A DNA stretch of 64,000 nucleotides, from contig JAJYAG010000005.1 of assembly GCA_021779665.1 (NCBI GenBank), positions 20,035-84,034 on the forward strand. The letters run 5' to 3'. Made by a program: the position numbers and the translations under genes. The stretch comes from Bacteroidota bacterium. Its GTDB lineage: Bacteria; Bacteroidota; Bacteroidia; Bacteroidales; JAAUTT01. The notes under the pieces were generated by a model. That model saw only the letters and a program-made list of their open reading frames with translations, did not search any database and had not been told where the DNA came from. Shown piece by piece: positions 1-10,113 of the stretch (position 1 is the first letter of the stretch; each line of letters starts with the position of its first letter).

Positions 1-1232
1 TGATGTTTTATTTTTTGCCTTCTGTTTTCCGCCAATTTATGGTTGGGCGATTTTCCCTTTTCATCGCAAATAGCCCATGATATTAATGGTTCAAGGCTTT
101 TATCGGGGTACTGCTTCATTGCAAGAAATCCGGCATAAACCTCCATCTTCCTGGTAATATTTTTGAAATAATTATTCCAGGTTACCGGAACTTTTGCAAT
201 TCCCGATGGGAAATTATCGGTTGATAAAGTTGAAAGTAAATAATTATCACCATCGATAAATTTATTAGGCAGGAAAATCTCACCAACCCGAGTTTCTCCT
301 CTTTTTTCGTCATAAACTCCCTTAGATTCCAGTTCCTTTATATAAGGGAAAAATTTAATGATCCAGCCCGATATGTAAAATGCATTGTATTCACTGGCAT
401 TCTTGTAAATATTTTGCCAGAACTCCTTATTTTGTTTCCCCTCCGAAGCATTAACGAACTCGACAATGATGGGCCTTAAATTCTCTGACCATTGTGAAAG
501 TCCAATTTTGTCAAGCATATCCAGCTTTTTCAGCATAAGCTGCCAGTCATCCTTATTTCCTGTAATACTTATCGAGGGAATTCCGCAACCTGTGTCGCCA
601 ATATATTCAAATGCTTTCTTATAGCTTTCCAGCAGTGTAATCTGATAAGCGGTTCTATCAATTGAAGAAGTAGTTGAATACTCTGACACAAAAAAAGAAT
701 AAAAATCTTCATTGGTATATTTCCTTGTTTCATTTGCAAATGATGCAATCAGGTTTTTCCAATGTTTGGCAGAATATTCCAGACTATCGTTTCTGATAGC
801 GATTTTATCGGGTTTATTCTCAATAAATATTATGTTTTTGAGAGAATCGTAATGCTCATTTATATGGATAGAAACACCCTGGCAAATGGCTAACCAAATA
901 ATATCGGGGCTTAGAACCAATGGGCGGTGATTATCGTAGCACTCCTGAATTGTTTGAACAAGTCCATTGTTAGGACAGCTAACCAATCCTAAATTGGAAT
1001 GTTCTCCGGGAAAAAACAGAATTTCTTTCCCAATTTTATCTTCAAATACGAGTTTTGCAGAATCAGTATTGAGCAATGAATTTGCAATCTCCACGTCGTT
1101 TACTTTAAAAGAAACTCCTGTAGGTTTCTCGAAATCGGTTATCACTTTTATTGAATTTGACGTATCTGGTTGTTTTTGTTTACAAGAAGTTACAAATATC
1201 AAGGTCGTTAAAATTAAAATCTGGCGTATCAT
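1..1232 (-). CDS. DUF4419-domain lipoprotein, partial (continues off the left edge)
   Basis: Absent from the ORF track because it has no stop inside the window. Reverse complement from ATG at 1232 reads MIRQILILTTLIFVTSCKQKQPDTSNS... (lipoprotein signal), then ...HRPLVLSPDIIWLAICQGVSIHINEH..., which resembles the DUF4419 N-terminal motif. Confidence 0.7.
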   Translation of the reverse strand, partial: MIRQILILTTLIFVTSCKQKQPDTSNSIKVITDFEKPTGVSFKVNDVEIANSLLNTDSAKLVFEDKIGKEILFFPGEHSNLGLVSCPNNGLVQTIQECYDNHRPLVLSPDIIWLAICQGVSIHINEHYDSLKNIIFIENKPDKIAIRNDSLEYSAKHWKNLIASFANETRKYTNEDFYSFFVSEYSTTSSIDRTAYQITLLESYKKAFEYIGDTGCGIPSISITGNKDDWQLMLKKLDMLDKIGLSQWSENLRPIIVEFVNASEGKQNKEFWQNIYKNASEYNAFYISGWIIKFFPYIKELESKGVYDEKRGETRVGEIFLPNKFIDGDNYLLSTLSTDNFPSGIAKVPVTWNNYFKNITRKMEVYAGFLAMKQYPDKSLEPLISWAICDEKGKSPNHKLAENRRQKIKH

Positions 1233-1243
1233 ATTGCGCTTAT

Positions 1244-1699
1244 TTATAACCTTTTCTTTACAATTAATGAATACTTCACCTGGATCAATCCATAACCCAG
1301 AATAAGTAAGATAGAAATTAATCTTCCAATGTCATCCTGCAAGTCACTCAAGGGATCTATCAATAGCGAAATGACCATAAAAACTGAAATAATCACTCCA
1401 AGGGTAAAATTTGCATATAATAAGGTTTTTAAATTTATCTTCTGAAGTCCTATTTTAGCTTTAATCTCTTCGGATTTAATCACTTCAAACTGATGATCAG
1501 ATTTTAAAACCAAGTCTTTGGTTCGGTTTAAGAAATTCGCATTGATAAAAATACAAAGGATGATAAACAGCGCGATAAAATAATCCTCTAACAATGACAA
1601 TTCCGATTTTCCGGTAAAAAAAAACCAAATAATTAATAAAATGTATATCGATGCAATACCAAGCATTACATAGGAATAAATTCTATAAAACTTTATCAT
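1244..1699 (-). CDS. small multi-TM membrane protein, unknown function
   Basis: ORF with several hydrophobic segments; 11 bp from the upstream lipoprotein gene. Confidence 0.6.
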   Translation of the reverse strand: MIKFYRIYSYVMLGIASIYILLIIWFFFTGKSELSLLEDYFIALFIILCIFINANFLNRTKDLVLKSDHQFEVIKSEEIKAKIGLQKINLKTLLYANFTLGVIISVFMVISLLIDPLSDLQDDIGRLISILLILGYGLIQVKYSLIVKKRL

Positions 1700-1783
1700 T
1701 CGATTTATTTAAATTGGTTTTCCTGATTTGCAACCCATTTTTAACCGATAAGGTTATTCCGGATTGGGTCGACCACATGAATC

Positions 1784-2242
1784 CTATGAAATACTAACAA
1801 CATCCATATCATTAAAATGAATAGTTATTCTCCCTAGGGCATGTTTTTCGCTAGTAAATGACAAAGTCCAATTTTTATTGGGAATCCTTGGTATTGAAAT
1901 GGCAAACAAGGTGAATTCCTTTTTAAAATCCTGGATTATCATTTTTCGTTTCCTTTTTTGCAAAAGTTCTTCAATTTTGGGAACAGACTTCTCAATTATA
2001 TCCTGATATCCCTTCTCAATTTTTTCAAAAAACAACTTCTGCTTTGGATCATAACCATCTTTATCTGAAAACAGAAAGATATCAATTTCCGTATTTGTCG
2101 GCTTAAAAATAAAATGTCCATGATAATGATTGAATTCAGAATTTTCATCTTTATTATACCATATTTTTCCGAAGGTATCATCATGCAATGATTTTCTTAT
2201 CAGCCAAGGTTTATTACGAAAAATAAAATCTATAATATTCAT
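1784..2242 (-). CDS. hypothetical protein
   Basis: 152-aa ORF; no recognised family. Confidence 0.55.
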   Translation of the reverse strand: MNIIDFIFRNKPWLIRKSLHDDTFGKIWYNKDENSEFNHYHGHFIFKPTNTEIDIFLFSDKDGYDPKQKLFFEKIEKGYQDIIEKSVPKIEELLQKRKRKMIIQDFKKEFTLFAISIPRIPNKNWTLSFTSEKHALGRITIHFNDMDVVSIS

Positions 2243-2244
2243 AT

Positions 2245-2340
2245 AATACAGGTTTTTCCGGCGGTTAGCATTAGGAAATTAGTTGTGTGGTTTTCTGGTT
2301 GTAAATTTGCCTCAATTTACAAATTTTTGGATATGCAAAT
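2245..2340. repeat. intergenic repeat family 1, copy a
   Basis: AATACAGGTTTTTCCGGCGGTTAGCATTAGGAAATTAGTTGTGTGGTTTTCTGGTTGTAAATTTGCCTCAATTTACAAATTTTTGGATATG. Confidence 0.85.
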
Positions 2341-2389
2341 AAAAATATTGGAGTATTATTGATCATTTGCATGTTAGTTACTGGTCTCC

Positions 2390-3373
2390 CTACGAAATCC
2401 ATTCTCCTATTTTGGTAATTTTTAATACATCATTCTCTAAAAGCTCCAAACTATACTTTGATCCGTGTCCTGCCAAGGGCCCATAAATGCAACCCAAATC
2501 AAGAAAGCCCTTTTTGTCATTTACCAGAAGAACCTTCCAACAATTTTTCCTGTTTTCAAAACCACCTATTATATTAATTAACTCTGGTTCATTTTCGAAA
2601 TCTAAATTCGATAATGATTCATATGATCCTTTAAGATTTATTATTTGAGTAAGGCTTTTATTTAAATTGGATGCATCATTGCTGTAGAATTGCAATTCCT
2701 TGTTTAACACTCTCTCCTGTTCCCATTTTCTCAGTTGAGAGAAATGATAATTTAATTTAAGTGAATCGAAAAAACTGCTTTTCATTTTTCCCAAAGCCCA
2801 CATGGTCCTAAAGCAATTCAACTGCCAATCTATATAATCTTCAACTATAGGATGTGTTCCACTAATAACTGATTTGAAAAACCTTGAGAACCCAGAAGGG
2901 TATATAGCTTTTAATGAATCGGAGGTACGCTGGCAAAACTGATATCCTTTTATTAACAGCTTTTCCGAAGAATCGGGCTTTTGCTTTAGAACACTTGCAA
3001 TCAACTTATCATCCAGTATTATTATATTCCCATAATTATCTTTTCTTTTTAATTCCAATTTTTCAATTTCCTGAGTAAGAAATTGAGCAGTTTTCTCTTT
3101 TAAAAATCTAGTCTCAAAATTTTGAGCCATGTCATTAAAAAATACCTCCATCCTTGAGTATCGTCTATAATCCGATACATGATTAAGTAGTGTAGTTGCT
3201 GTTAAGGTGTCAATCAAATAGATAGAAAATCCTCCGGATAACCTCAATGCAGAATCTATTCCATATTTATCCGCTATATGAATTAAGTCTTTCGTATTCA
3301 CGATTTTTAAATCCTGTGCCTGAATTTTAGCTATCAATATAGCTATACATATAAAAAATTGTAACCGTTTCAT
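2390..3373 (-). CDS. exported hypothetical protein
   Basis: 327-aa ORF with signal peptide MKRLQFFICIAILIAKIQAQ. Confidence 0.65.
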   Translation of the reverse strand: MKRLQFFICIAILIAKIQAQDLKIVNTKDLIHIADKYGIDSALRLSGGFSIYLIDTLTATTLLNHVSDYRRYSRMEVFFNDMAQNFETRFLKEKTAQFLTQEIEKLELKRKDNYGNIIILDDKLIASVLKQKPDSSEKLLIKGYQFCQRTSDSLKAIYPSGFSRFFKSVISGTHPIVEDYIDWQLNCFRTMWALGKMKSSFFDSLKLNYHFSQLRKWEQERVLNKELQFYSNDASNLNKSLTQIINLKGSYESLSNLDFENEPELINIIGGFENRKNCWKVLLVNDKKGFLDLGCIYGPLAGHGSKYSLELLENDVLKITKIGEWIS

Positions 3374-3406
3374 CTTACTAGTTACTGTATCTATATCTTC
3401 ATTGGA

Positions 3407-3817
3407 CTATAAATATTTATATATCGTATGTTTTAAATCTTTATAATTTCTAAACATATTTTGGCTAATATCAAATTCTATATTGTTTTTACATTTAATA
3501 TTAAGATATTCATAACCTTTATAACCTCTATTATTCGTTGTAATCCTAAAACGAGTAGTAATTATATCATTTTTTATATCAATTTTTCTTTCGGATTTTT
3601 TATTTCGATTAAGATATATTATTGAATCTTCAATTTCAATTTTTGTAAATGCCTCACCATATAAATTTATTAATCCAATAATTATAACTACTGAAAACAA
3701 TACACTAATAACATAAACTTTTAAATAAACTGTTAGTGCGATTAGTAATCCCATAATAACAGGATAAATTATCATTTGAATTAAATATTCAACCCTTAAC
3801 TTTCCCTTTATCTTCAT
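3407..3817 (-). CDS. hypothetical membrane protein
   Basis: 136-aa ORF with two N-terminal TM helices. Confidence 0.55.
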   Translation of the reverse strand: MKIKGKLRVEYLIQMIIYPVIMGLLIALTVYLKVYVISVLFSVVIIIGLINLYGEAFTKIEIEDSIIYLNRNKKSERKIDIKNDIITTRFRITTNNRGYKGYEYLNIKCKNNIEFDISQNMFRNYKDLKHTIYKYL

Positions 3818-3918
3818 TATTTTTTAATTGTATATTATCAAATTATTGTTTCTTATTGACAACCAAGGTATATCAGTATCAGTCCAAATTCCTGTTTGAT
3901 AGTTCCATCCAGCTGAAT

Positions 3919-5862
3919 TTATTCCTCTTTAAATTTTCTCACAACCTTATCAAAGTCAAGGAAAAGAACCTTACCGGCAAATCGTATGGTTATTGTTTTT
4001 GCCTTTCTGTTTGATTGAATATAAGGTGAATCGAACCGAGGATAAATTGTGTCTTGAATTTTTCCATCAATTTTAAAACCGGAGCCATATCTAAGCTCAT
4101 ATTGACGGTTGTTTGAGGCGTAATGGAGTTCAAGACTTTTCTCATCAAATTCTATTTTGTTGTTTTTAATACGGGTGATAAAGTTTTCAAAAGTTCCGTC
4201 CTGCTCTTTTGAACTTGCTTCGGTTATCCAATAGACTCTTTTCCCTTTTTGAATGACATCATCCTCCGTGCCTTCACGAAACGAAAAGCTATGAGTACCG
4301 ATAAATACACAATAGGTTTCGTCCTTCATCCCAAACAGGTAGTTGTCAACTAATAAAGTGGTGTCAAATTTATCCTTTGGAAAGTATGCATGGGTATAAT
4401 CCAATAAATCTCTTTCCATCATTCCTTTCTTATCAGGGATATTATAGATAGAAAGATTAATATTTTTTTCCTGCACCGAATGAGGCAGATGTCCATATCC
4501 CACCCAGTAGTTGGGCGACTGTAACTTAACATCTTTTTCAACGGCAGGATGATTATGGAAGATGGCAAAGTGATTCTTTATATTCATGCCAAAAACATGA
4601 TGCTGATCGGCAAAGTTACCCACCTGGTAATTCTGGACGGTGTATATCGAATAGTCCTTTGTTTTATAGGTATAGGTATTCCCTTTTTGTATTGCCGTTC
4701 CAGTATACTGGGGATTCAACAACTTTACAACGAGTGGTTCCAAATGTAAAAGTCGTAGAACTGAAAAATCAAGCATTTTGAAATCGGCCAGAAAATCATT
4801 TGAAAACATATTGTTTTTACGGATATGCGACAATGAATTTCGCACCACATCAGGATTTACAAAAGCTTCCATTCCCCATTGCATCATAAGGCTGCGTGTA
4901 TCTTTTCCGGAAAAGCCTTCTGCTTTTAACTCCGAAATATCAAGGCCATTGCATTGCTTAATGACGACGTGTGAACTATCAAGTGCAATTGCTTTAAGTA
5001 CCGGAGGCAATTCATAGTTTGTTGACACAATTAAACCAAACATCATACCTGCCGCGATTTTTTCCCCATTGCCCCAATAATATTGAGTTAGCCCGCCAAG
5101 GGTTGCGTCCGGACCACCTTTCCTGTTATATTCATAGGCGCGTCCACTGGTCGAAATAAACATATTCTGACAACTTTGTGCGGCCACATCATAAAACAAG
5201 AGATCCAAAATCATTTTGCTTTTCGTGACAATCTCCTCATCATTTGCAAAATCTATCAGGTTGATTAAAGCGCCAATATCTTCCTTGTAATACACATTTG
5301 AATAAAATTCAGTAAAACCATAATCCCAGCGCATTTTCAACCAATCGAGAATGCGGACACGGGCTTTTTCCATGTGCTCATGACCTGTTAATCCACTATT
5401 CGGGAAAACGGTATCAGGGAATTTTTTCCCAATCAGATATTCAGCCGAGGCAAATAAAATCTGGTGATTTTCACTCCAATAGCACATGGAGTTTTCACCA
5501 GGTTCGTCGAGCCAATAACGAAAGTTTACTAATACCTCTTTTATTTTCTGGTCATAAGCGGCAGGTATTTGATTCTTAAATTCATAAAGGATTCGGATAA
5601 GATTCACCAACCTGAAATCGGAACAGTCATATTCCCCTTTGATATACGCTAAGGTTCCATTCAGTTGTTCCCAATCAATGTTTGTTTCTCCATTCACCAA
5701 CTCCCAATAAATTTGAGACTCATTATTTTTGATATCCTGCTCAGGTCGGACCGGATACGTTTTATAGTGCGAGATGCGGAAATAATCCATCCCAAACACT
5801 GCTAACAACACTATAGCAAGAGAGAGTAAAATCGTAAGTTTTGTCTTATGCTTAAGTTGCAT
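3919..5862 (-). CDS. large membrane-anchored/exported hypothetical protein
   Basis: 647-aa ORF with N-terminal TM anchor. Confidence 0.7.
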   Translation of the reverse strand: MQLKHKTKLTILLSLAIVLLAVFGMDYFRISHYKTYPVRPEQDIKNNESQIYWELVNGETNIDWEQLNGTLAYIKGEYDCSDFRLVNLIRILYEFKNQIPAAYDQKIKEVLVNFRYWLDEPGENSMCYWSENHQILFASAEYLIGKKFPDTVFPNSGLTGHEHMEKARVRILDWLKMRWDYGFTEFYSNVYYKEDIGALINLIDFANDEEIVTKSKMILDLLFYDVAAQSCQNMFISTSGRAYEYNRKGGPDATLGGLTQYYWGNGEKIAAGMMFGLIVSTNYELPPVLKAIALDSSHVVIKQCNGLDISELKAEGFSGKDTRSLMMQWGMEAFVNPDVVRNSLSHIRKNNMFSNDFLADFKMLDFSVLRLLHLEPLVVKLLNPQYTGTAIQKGNTYTYKTKDYSIYTVQNYQVGNFADQHHVFGMNIKNHFAIFHNHPAVEKDVKLQSPNYWVGYGHLPHSVQEKNINLSIYNIPDKKGMMERDLLDYTHAYFPKDKFDTTLLVDNYLFGMKDETYCVFIGTHSFSFREGTEDDVIQKGKRVYWITEASSKEQDGTFENFITRIKNNKIEFDEKSLELHYASNNRQYELRYGSGFKIDGKIQDTIYPRFDSPYIQSNRKAKTITIRFAGKVLFLDFDKVVRKFKEE

Positions 5863-5930
5863 TAGGAAATTAGTTGTATGGTTTTCTGGTTATAAATTTG
5901 TCTCAATTTACAAATTTTTAAACATGGTAG
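5857..5930. repeat. intergenic repeat family 1, copy b (truncated)
   Basis: GCATTAGGAAATTAGTTGTATGGTTTTCTGGTTATAAATTTGTCTCAATTTACAAATTTTT. Confidence 0.85.
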
Positions 5931-6010
5931 TTAAAGAGCCCTGCTCTTATTGACTTCTTTTCTTCTTATACTTTCGCTTAATAAACCGGATTCATTCAAA
6001 CAGGCAGCTC

Positions 6011-7438
6011 TTATTCTTCTTTTCTAACCGGATAATCTGGTATCATCTCCCCGATTGTTATAAAAAATACTCCATCTGTTGTGGAATGTTTAAACACTTG
6101 TGCCATTGCTTCTACCGATTGATCTTTTAATAATGTAATATTGCTAACTAATGCTTTTGTTAACACTTTCAAAGTATGCTTTTGCAGCTGATAATCATCA
6201 TAGGTATACGCTTCCATATTTATCACAATCAGAGGCTTTTTGCCTAACTTCCCGGTCGGAATAACCTTATCTAATGAAGTATCAATAATCCTTATATTCT
6301 TTTCTCTTATTGAATCCCGTTCGGCTGATCTTAAGGTATCTTCAAGCTTAAGCCCGAACGAATCCCGCCTGGCTAAACTTGGTGTATCTGCAAACTTAAG
6401 CTCGAACTTTTGAATAATGGAGTCAAGATTTGGGCTGTATATCTGCTCGGCATTTTCATAAGTCTGATTGATGCACAGGCGAAGAAATTTATCCTTACCA
6501 CCCGTTTGAATCAAATGTTCTATAAATGCTCCTGCTATGGGATATAAGTACCTTTCGGGCATGGAAGGATTACGCCACATCTCCGGAATATTTACTGTTT
6601 CGCCATTTTGTAAAGCTTCCTTTGCAAATTGAATTTTATTACGACCCGTCATATCAAAATAAACTGCCATACCCTCATTTATCAACCTTGTTTTGGTTTG
6701 CATGTTATTAACATAGTGGGAAACCACATGCGTTAACTCATGACCAACCGTTTGATCATAATGAGTATGGATAATACACATTTCGGAACTGGCAAATCCA
6801 ATTTGAGAATTAAGTGTTTTCATAGCATCTTCACGAGATTCCCAAACAAAGAAATCAATCTTCCTGGGTATTTTTGCCTGAAAAAAATGTGATAAACTAT
6901 CAAAGGCATGCTCTCTTCTTGTCATAAACTTTTCTAAGTCCGCAATTTTATCAATGGATTTTGGTTGAAAATGAAATATTATATGTTCCTTTTCAATAAC
7001 CCTGAAATCATTGTATATATCATCAAAACCCAAAAGAGCAACAAATTGGGCTGCATAATTATTGACATTTTTGGTGGCGTTTAATGCCAGGCATTGTTTT
7101 AAGCAGTCTTTTGATTTTTCGTTATCACCCAGCCAAAAATAACAAACTCCCTGATAAGCCAAACTCCAGGCTTTAATCCAGCCATTACTTTTATCCCTGG
7201 TATTTGTTTCCTCAAGAAAAGGAAGAGCATCCTTGTACTGATGGGAATCTGCATAGGCCCGCCCTAATATCAATTTAAGATTTAAATCATCGGGCGACTT
7301 TTTAATCAATGGAGGAGCCTGTTCTATGACTTTTGAGTACTCTCCCTGCTGATATAGTTTAATTAATTCTTCATTATTTTGAGCGTAAATAACGACGGTT
7401 AGTAAAAGAGAACATGTTAAGGTTAAAATTCTTTTCAT
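6011..7438 (-). CDS. exported TPR plus gluzincin-like (peptidase MA-type) protein
   Basis: Signal peptide, TPR-like N-terminus, zinc-protease motif HELTHVVSHYVN followed by NEGMAVY. Confidence 0.7.
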   Translation of the reverse strand: MKRILTLTCSLLLTVVIYAQNNEELIKLYQQGEYSKVIEQAPPLIKKSPDDLNLKLILGRAYADSHQYKDALPFLEETNTRDKSNGWIKAWSLAYQGVCYFWLGDNEKSKDCLKQCLALNATKNVNNYAAQFVALLGFDDIYNDFRVIEKEHIIFHFQPKSIDKIADLEKFMTRREHAFDSLSHFFQAKIPRKIDFFVWESREDAMKTLNSQIGFASSEMCIIHTHYDQTVGHELTHVVSHYVNNMQTKTRLINEGMAVYFDMTGRNKIQFAKEALQNGETVNIPEMWRNPSMPERYLYPIAGAFIEHLIQTGGKDKFLRLCINQTYENAEQIYSPNLDSIIQKFELKFADTPSLARRDSFGLKLEDTLRSAERDSIREKNIRIIDTSLDKVIPTGKLGKKPLIVINMEAYTYDDYQLQKHTLKVLTKALVSNITLLKDQSVEAMAQVFKHSTTDGVFFITIGEMIPDYPVRKEE

Positions 7439-7663
7439 AGCTGTTTGTTAGTTTATAAAGTTGAATTGGATTCTGAAGTTCATATTTTGCTATCTTATTC
7501 AATATCCCACTTTCCGGATTTCTTTGCAATATCAATCAGTACTTGTCCATGCGGTGTCAGGAGGCTCGTTACTTAAACAACAATATCCCAGCATCCCTAA
7601 TAAGTGACAATCCATTATCCCTCTAACTAAATTATACCTGACTGCTTTTTCAAAGGATTGAGA

Positions 7664-7756
7664 AATACAAGTTTTCCGGTTGGTTTGCATTGGGATTATA
7701 GTTTGTGGTTTTCTGGTTCGTAAATTTGGTTCAATTTACAATTTTTTGGATATGGA
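7664..7756. repeat. intergenic repeat family 1, copy c
   Basis: AATACAAGTTTTCCGGTTGGTTTGCATTGGGATTATAGTTTGTGGTTTTCTGGTTCGTAAATTTGGTTCAATTTACAATTTTTTGGATATGG. Confidence 0.85.
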
Positions 7757-7805
7757 GGTATAGAGTTTGAGTATATTTTTGAAGTTGCGTCATTTTAAGG
7801 AGCAA

Positions 7806-7841
7806 TTCCAAGCGGATTTGCAAATTCAGCTTAGCTGGGGG
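7806..7841. repeat. intergenic repeat family 2 hairpin (GCAAAT-centred)
   Basis: TTCCAAGCGGATTTGCAAATTCAGCTTAGCTGGGG. Confidence 0.75.
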
Positions 7842-7863
7842 GATTCTGATGTGCACAGGCAAT

Positions 7864-8544
7864 TTAACTTATCCAAATGTTAATATATTGAATAATTTTC
7901 CATTCATTATTTAGATATTCCAAAATAACTAAGTCACCACTTGCATATAATGAATAGTGATAACTCTCTGTGTAAAATACCGCATAGTTACCAGAAATCA
8001 ATATGTCAGACAGCTTTATTATTCCGTAACAATTAACATTTTTCTTATAAAACCTATCCCAATCATCAGAACCTTTAGGAATCTTACCGTTTGTGTATTT
8101 TAAATCATATCTGGTTCTGATATTGAGATGTTTATTTAATTTATTTTTCGTACTCAGAAGTTTATCCAAATCAAGTAACATATAACCAAAGACACTATCT
8201 TTAGCTAACAGCTCGCCAAAATTATCCCAAGGTACCTGGTAGAAATAACCAATTGGTTTTAATCCAAATTTATTGTTTAAAATTTTATATGTTTCATTGT
8301 TATAAATATTACCAGCCAAATAATCTCTTAAGTATTCAAGGTCAATATTGGAAGCTAGATTCATTTTTTTAATAAAGGAAACTACAATCAATCGGGATGC
8401 CTTCTTAGATACTGAATCATGGTCGCTTACCGAATGGTTAATAAAATCGGCGTAGATTCTGCTTTTTAATGAATCATTCTGAGAAAATAATTGATTAAGA
8501 CAAAACAATAATCCAATGAGTAATATGTGATGCTGTCTTTTCAT
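7864..8544 (-). CDS. exported hypothetical protein
   Basis: Signal peptide MKRQHHILLIGLLFCLNQLFSQ; the longer ORF start at 8565 lies inside a repeat element. Confidence 0.6.
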   Translation of the reverse strand: MKRQHHILLIGLLFCLNQLFSQNDSLKSRIYADFINHSVSDHDSVSKKASRLIVVSFIKKMNLASNIDLEYLRDYLAGNIYNNETYKILNNKFGLKPIGYFYQVPWDNFGELLAKDSVFGYMLLDLDKLLSTKNKLNKHLNIRTRYDLKYTNGKIPKGSDDWDRFYKKNVNCYGIIKLSDILISGNYAVFYTESYHYSLYASGDLVILEYLNNEWKIIQYINIWIS

Positions 8545-8558
8545 TCTATAGAGTTCTT

Positions 8559-8708
8559 GTTGCATGTTATGCCGGTTTGCAAATCCCGCATTGTCTAAAA
8601 CGGATTTGCAAAATCCGCTTAGCGCTTCGATTTATATTTGATTGCTTATCGAAGAGATGAGCTTTGCATACTTTTGAAACCTTTTTTACTATATTGTTAG
8701 GCAACGTT
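8559..8708. repeat. composite intergenic element (families 2 and 3)
   Basis: GTTGCATGTTATGCC...CGGATTTGCAAAATCCGCTTAGCGCTTCGATTTATATTTG...GAGCTTTGCATAC...CTATATTGTTAGGCAAC. Confidence 0.8.
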
Positions 8709-8716
8709 ATTCTTAT

Positions 8717-9565
8717 TTATTCCCTTATTGTCAAATACATACTTGGACTTTTATACTTATTTATTGTCCATTTGGCTTCAGTACCCCAGCGATATAATCC
8801 TGTCTGATTTTTTTTATTTTTAAACAAAATATAAGCCTTTTGCAGCCTATCATTGATTTTCATTTCTCTATCCGCATTTAATCCTTGAACCTTTAGCCAT
8901 TCAAGTGTTAATCCAATTTCAACACTCATAATTAAATTATATTGTTCCAAATCAATGTTTGCCCACTCTGATTCATTTGTAAAGGTAATGATTATGTTTT
9001 CTGTAAGTTTTTCATCTAAAACTATAGTATCTTTTATGGTACGAATATGTAGTCTAAATAAACTTGTATCAAATGCCTGGCGTTGGAGCAAGACATGCAA
9101 ACTACTTATTTTAACAGGTTTTTTACCTAAATCTAATTTTATCCCGATCTCGTACCCCTTTTTAATATAAAGACCACCCCAACCGCTCCAACCTTGAAAT
9201 TTATTAAAACCTTTTGCTCCAATATCTCTAATTTTGGTGGGTTTTATTACAACCTCATTAAGGACGTAAGAAGTTTCAACCAATTTAATTTTATTGTCTT
9301 TTTGCAATAGTTCTGAAATAGGAAATGACTGTGATTCAAATCCAATCATTGAGAATCTAACAGTGGAAGATAAATCTATGTTTTTAAATTCAAATTCAAA
9401 ATATCCTTTCTCATTTGAAATTGTTCCATAAGATGTATTTAAAATACCAATACTTACATATTCCAAAGGTTCATTGGTTTTAGAGTCAGTTATCTGTCCT
9501 TTGATAACTTGCCCATTACTCTCAATACTAAAAAGAAGCAGTATACTAAGCCAAAATAGTTTCAT
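8717..9565 (-). CDS. carboxypeptidase-like regulatory domain (CarboxypepD_reg-like) protein
   Basis: VIKGQITDSKTNEPLEYVSIGILNTSYGTISNEKGYFEF is the typical motif. Confidence 0.75.
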   Translation of the reverse strand: MKLFWLSILLLFSIESNGQVIKGQITDSKTNEPLEYVSIGILNTSYGTISNEKGYFEFEFKNIDLSSTVRFSMIGFESQSFPISELLQKDNKIKLVETSYVLNEVVIKPTKIRDIGAKGFNKFQGWSGWGGLYIKKGYEIGIKLDLGKKPVKISSLHVLLQRQAFDTSLFRLHIRTIKDTIVLDEKLTENIIITFTNESEWANIDLEQYNLIMSVEIGLTLEWLKVQGLNADREMKINDRLQKAYILFKNKKNQTGLYRWGTEAKWTINKYKSPSMYLTIRE

Positions 9566-9628
9566 ATTATCAATATCATTAATCGGTTGTGGGTGAATTA
9601 ATTTATAATATTATCTAACTAATACCTT

Positions 9629-9780
9629 ATGCGGATTGCAAATTCTGCAATGTTCCAAGCGGATTTGCAAAATACTCTTAGCGCTTCGATTTATATTTGC
9701 CGCTGAGCTTAGTGAATTACAAATTCACTTATGTTCCAAGCTGAATTGCAAATTCAGCTTAGCTTGGGACGCATTCTTGT
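9629..9780. repeat. run of four GCAAAT/ACAAAT-centred hairpins (family 2)
   Basis: GCGGATTGCAAATTCTGC; AAGCGGATTTGCAAAATACTCTTAGCGCTTCGATTTATATTTG; AGTGAATTACAAATTCACT; AAGCTGAATTGCAAATTCAGCTT. Confidence 0.85.
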
Positions 9781-10113
9781 TAGAGTAATCTTTGCCTTTT
9801 ATAATCAGTTTTTCCTATCAATGGTTTCTTTGACATTGATGTTAGTGTGTTTGTCTTTGGAAAAAGAAAGTTCTCAGTCTGATCTGTTTGCCAATTTAAT
9901 CTTGTTAACAATTCATCAGATCCGGAGTCTGTTTCTATGAATATTTTCTTGCAAGGTATCAATGTTTTATTGTTTAAAATAACAGCTAAGATTGGCGATA
10001 TGAAAGTAGGAGAATACAGAGCAATTCGTTATCAAGCAACACAGTACTTTATGAGAGCCACAGCCCTTGAATAACCTATTAAATCCCAATTTTGTATATT
10101 GCATTATGGGCAG

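Noticed and set aside
967-1305. + strand 112-aa ORF
   Set aside because: Antisense to the DUF4419 lipoprotein and the next gene; composition unlike a protein
9780-9962. 60-aa minus ORF in the family-2 repeat gap
   Set aside because: No family recognised and no convincing start; perhaps a gene remnant
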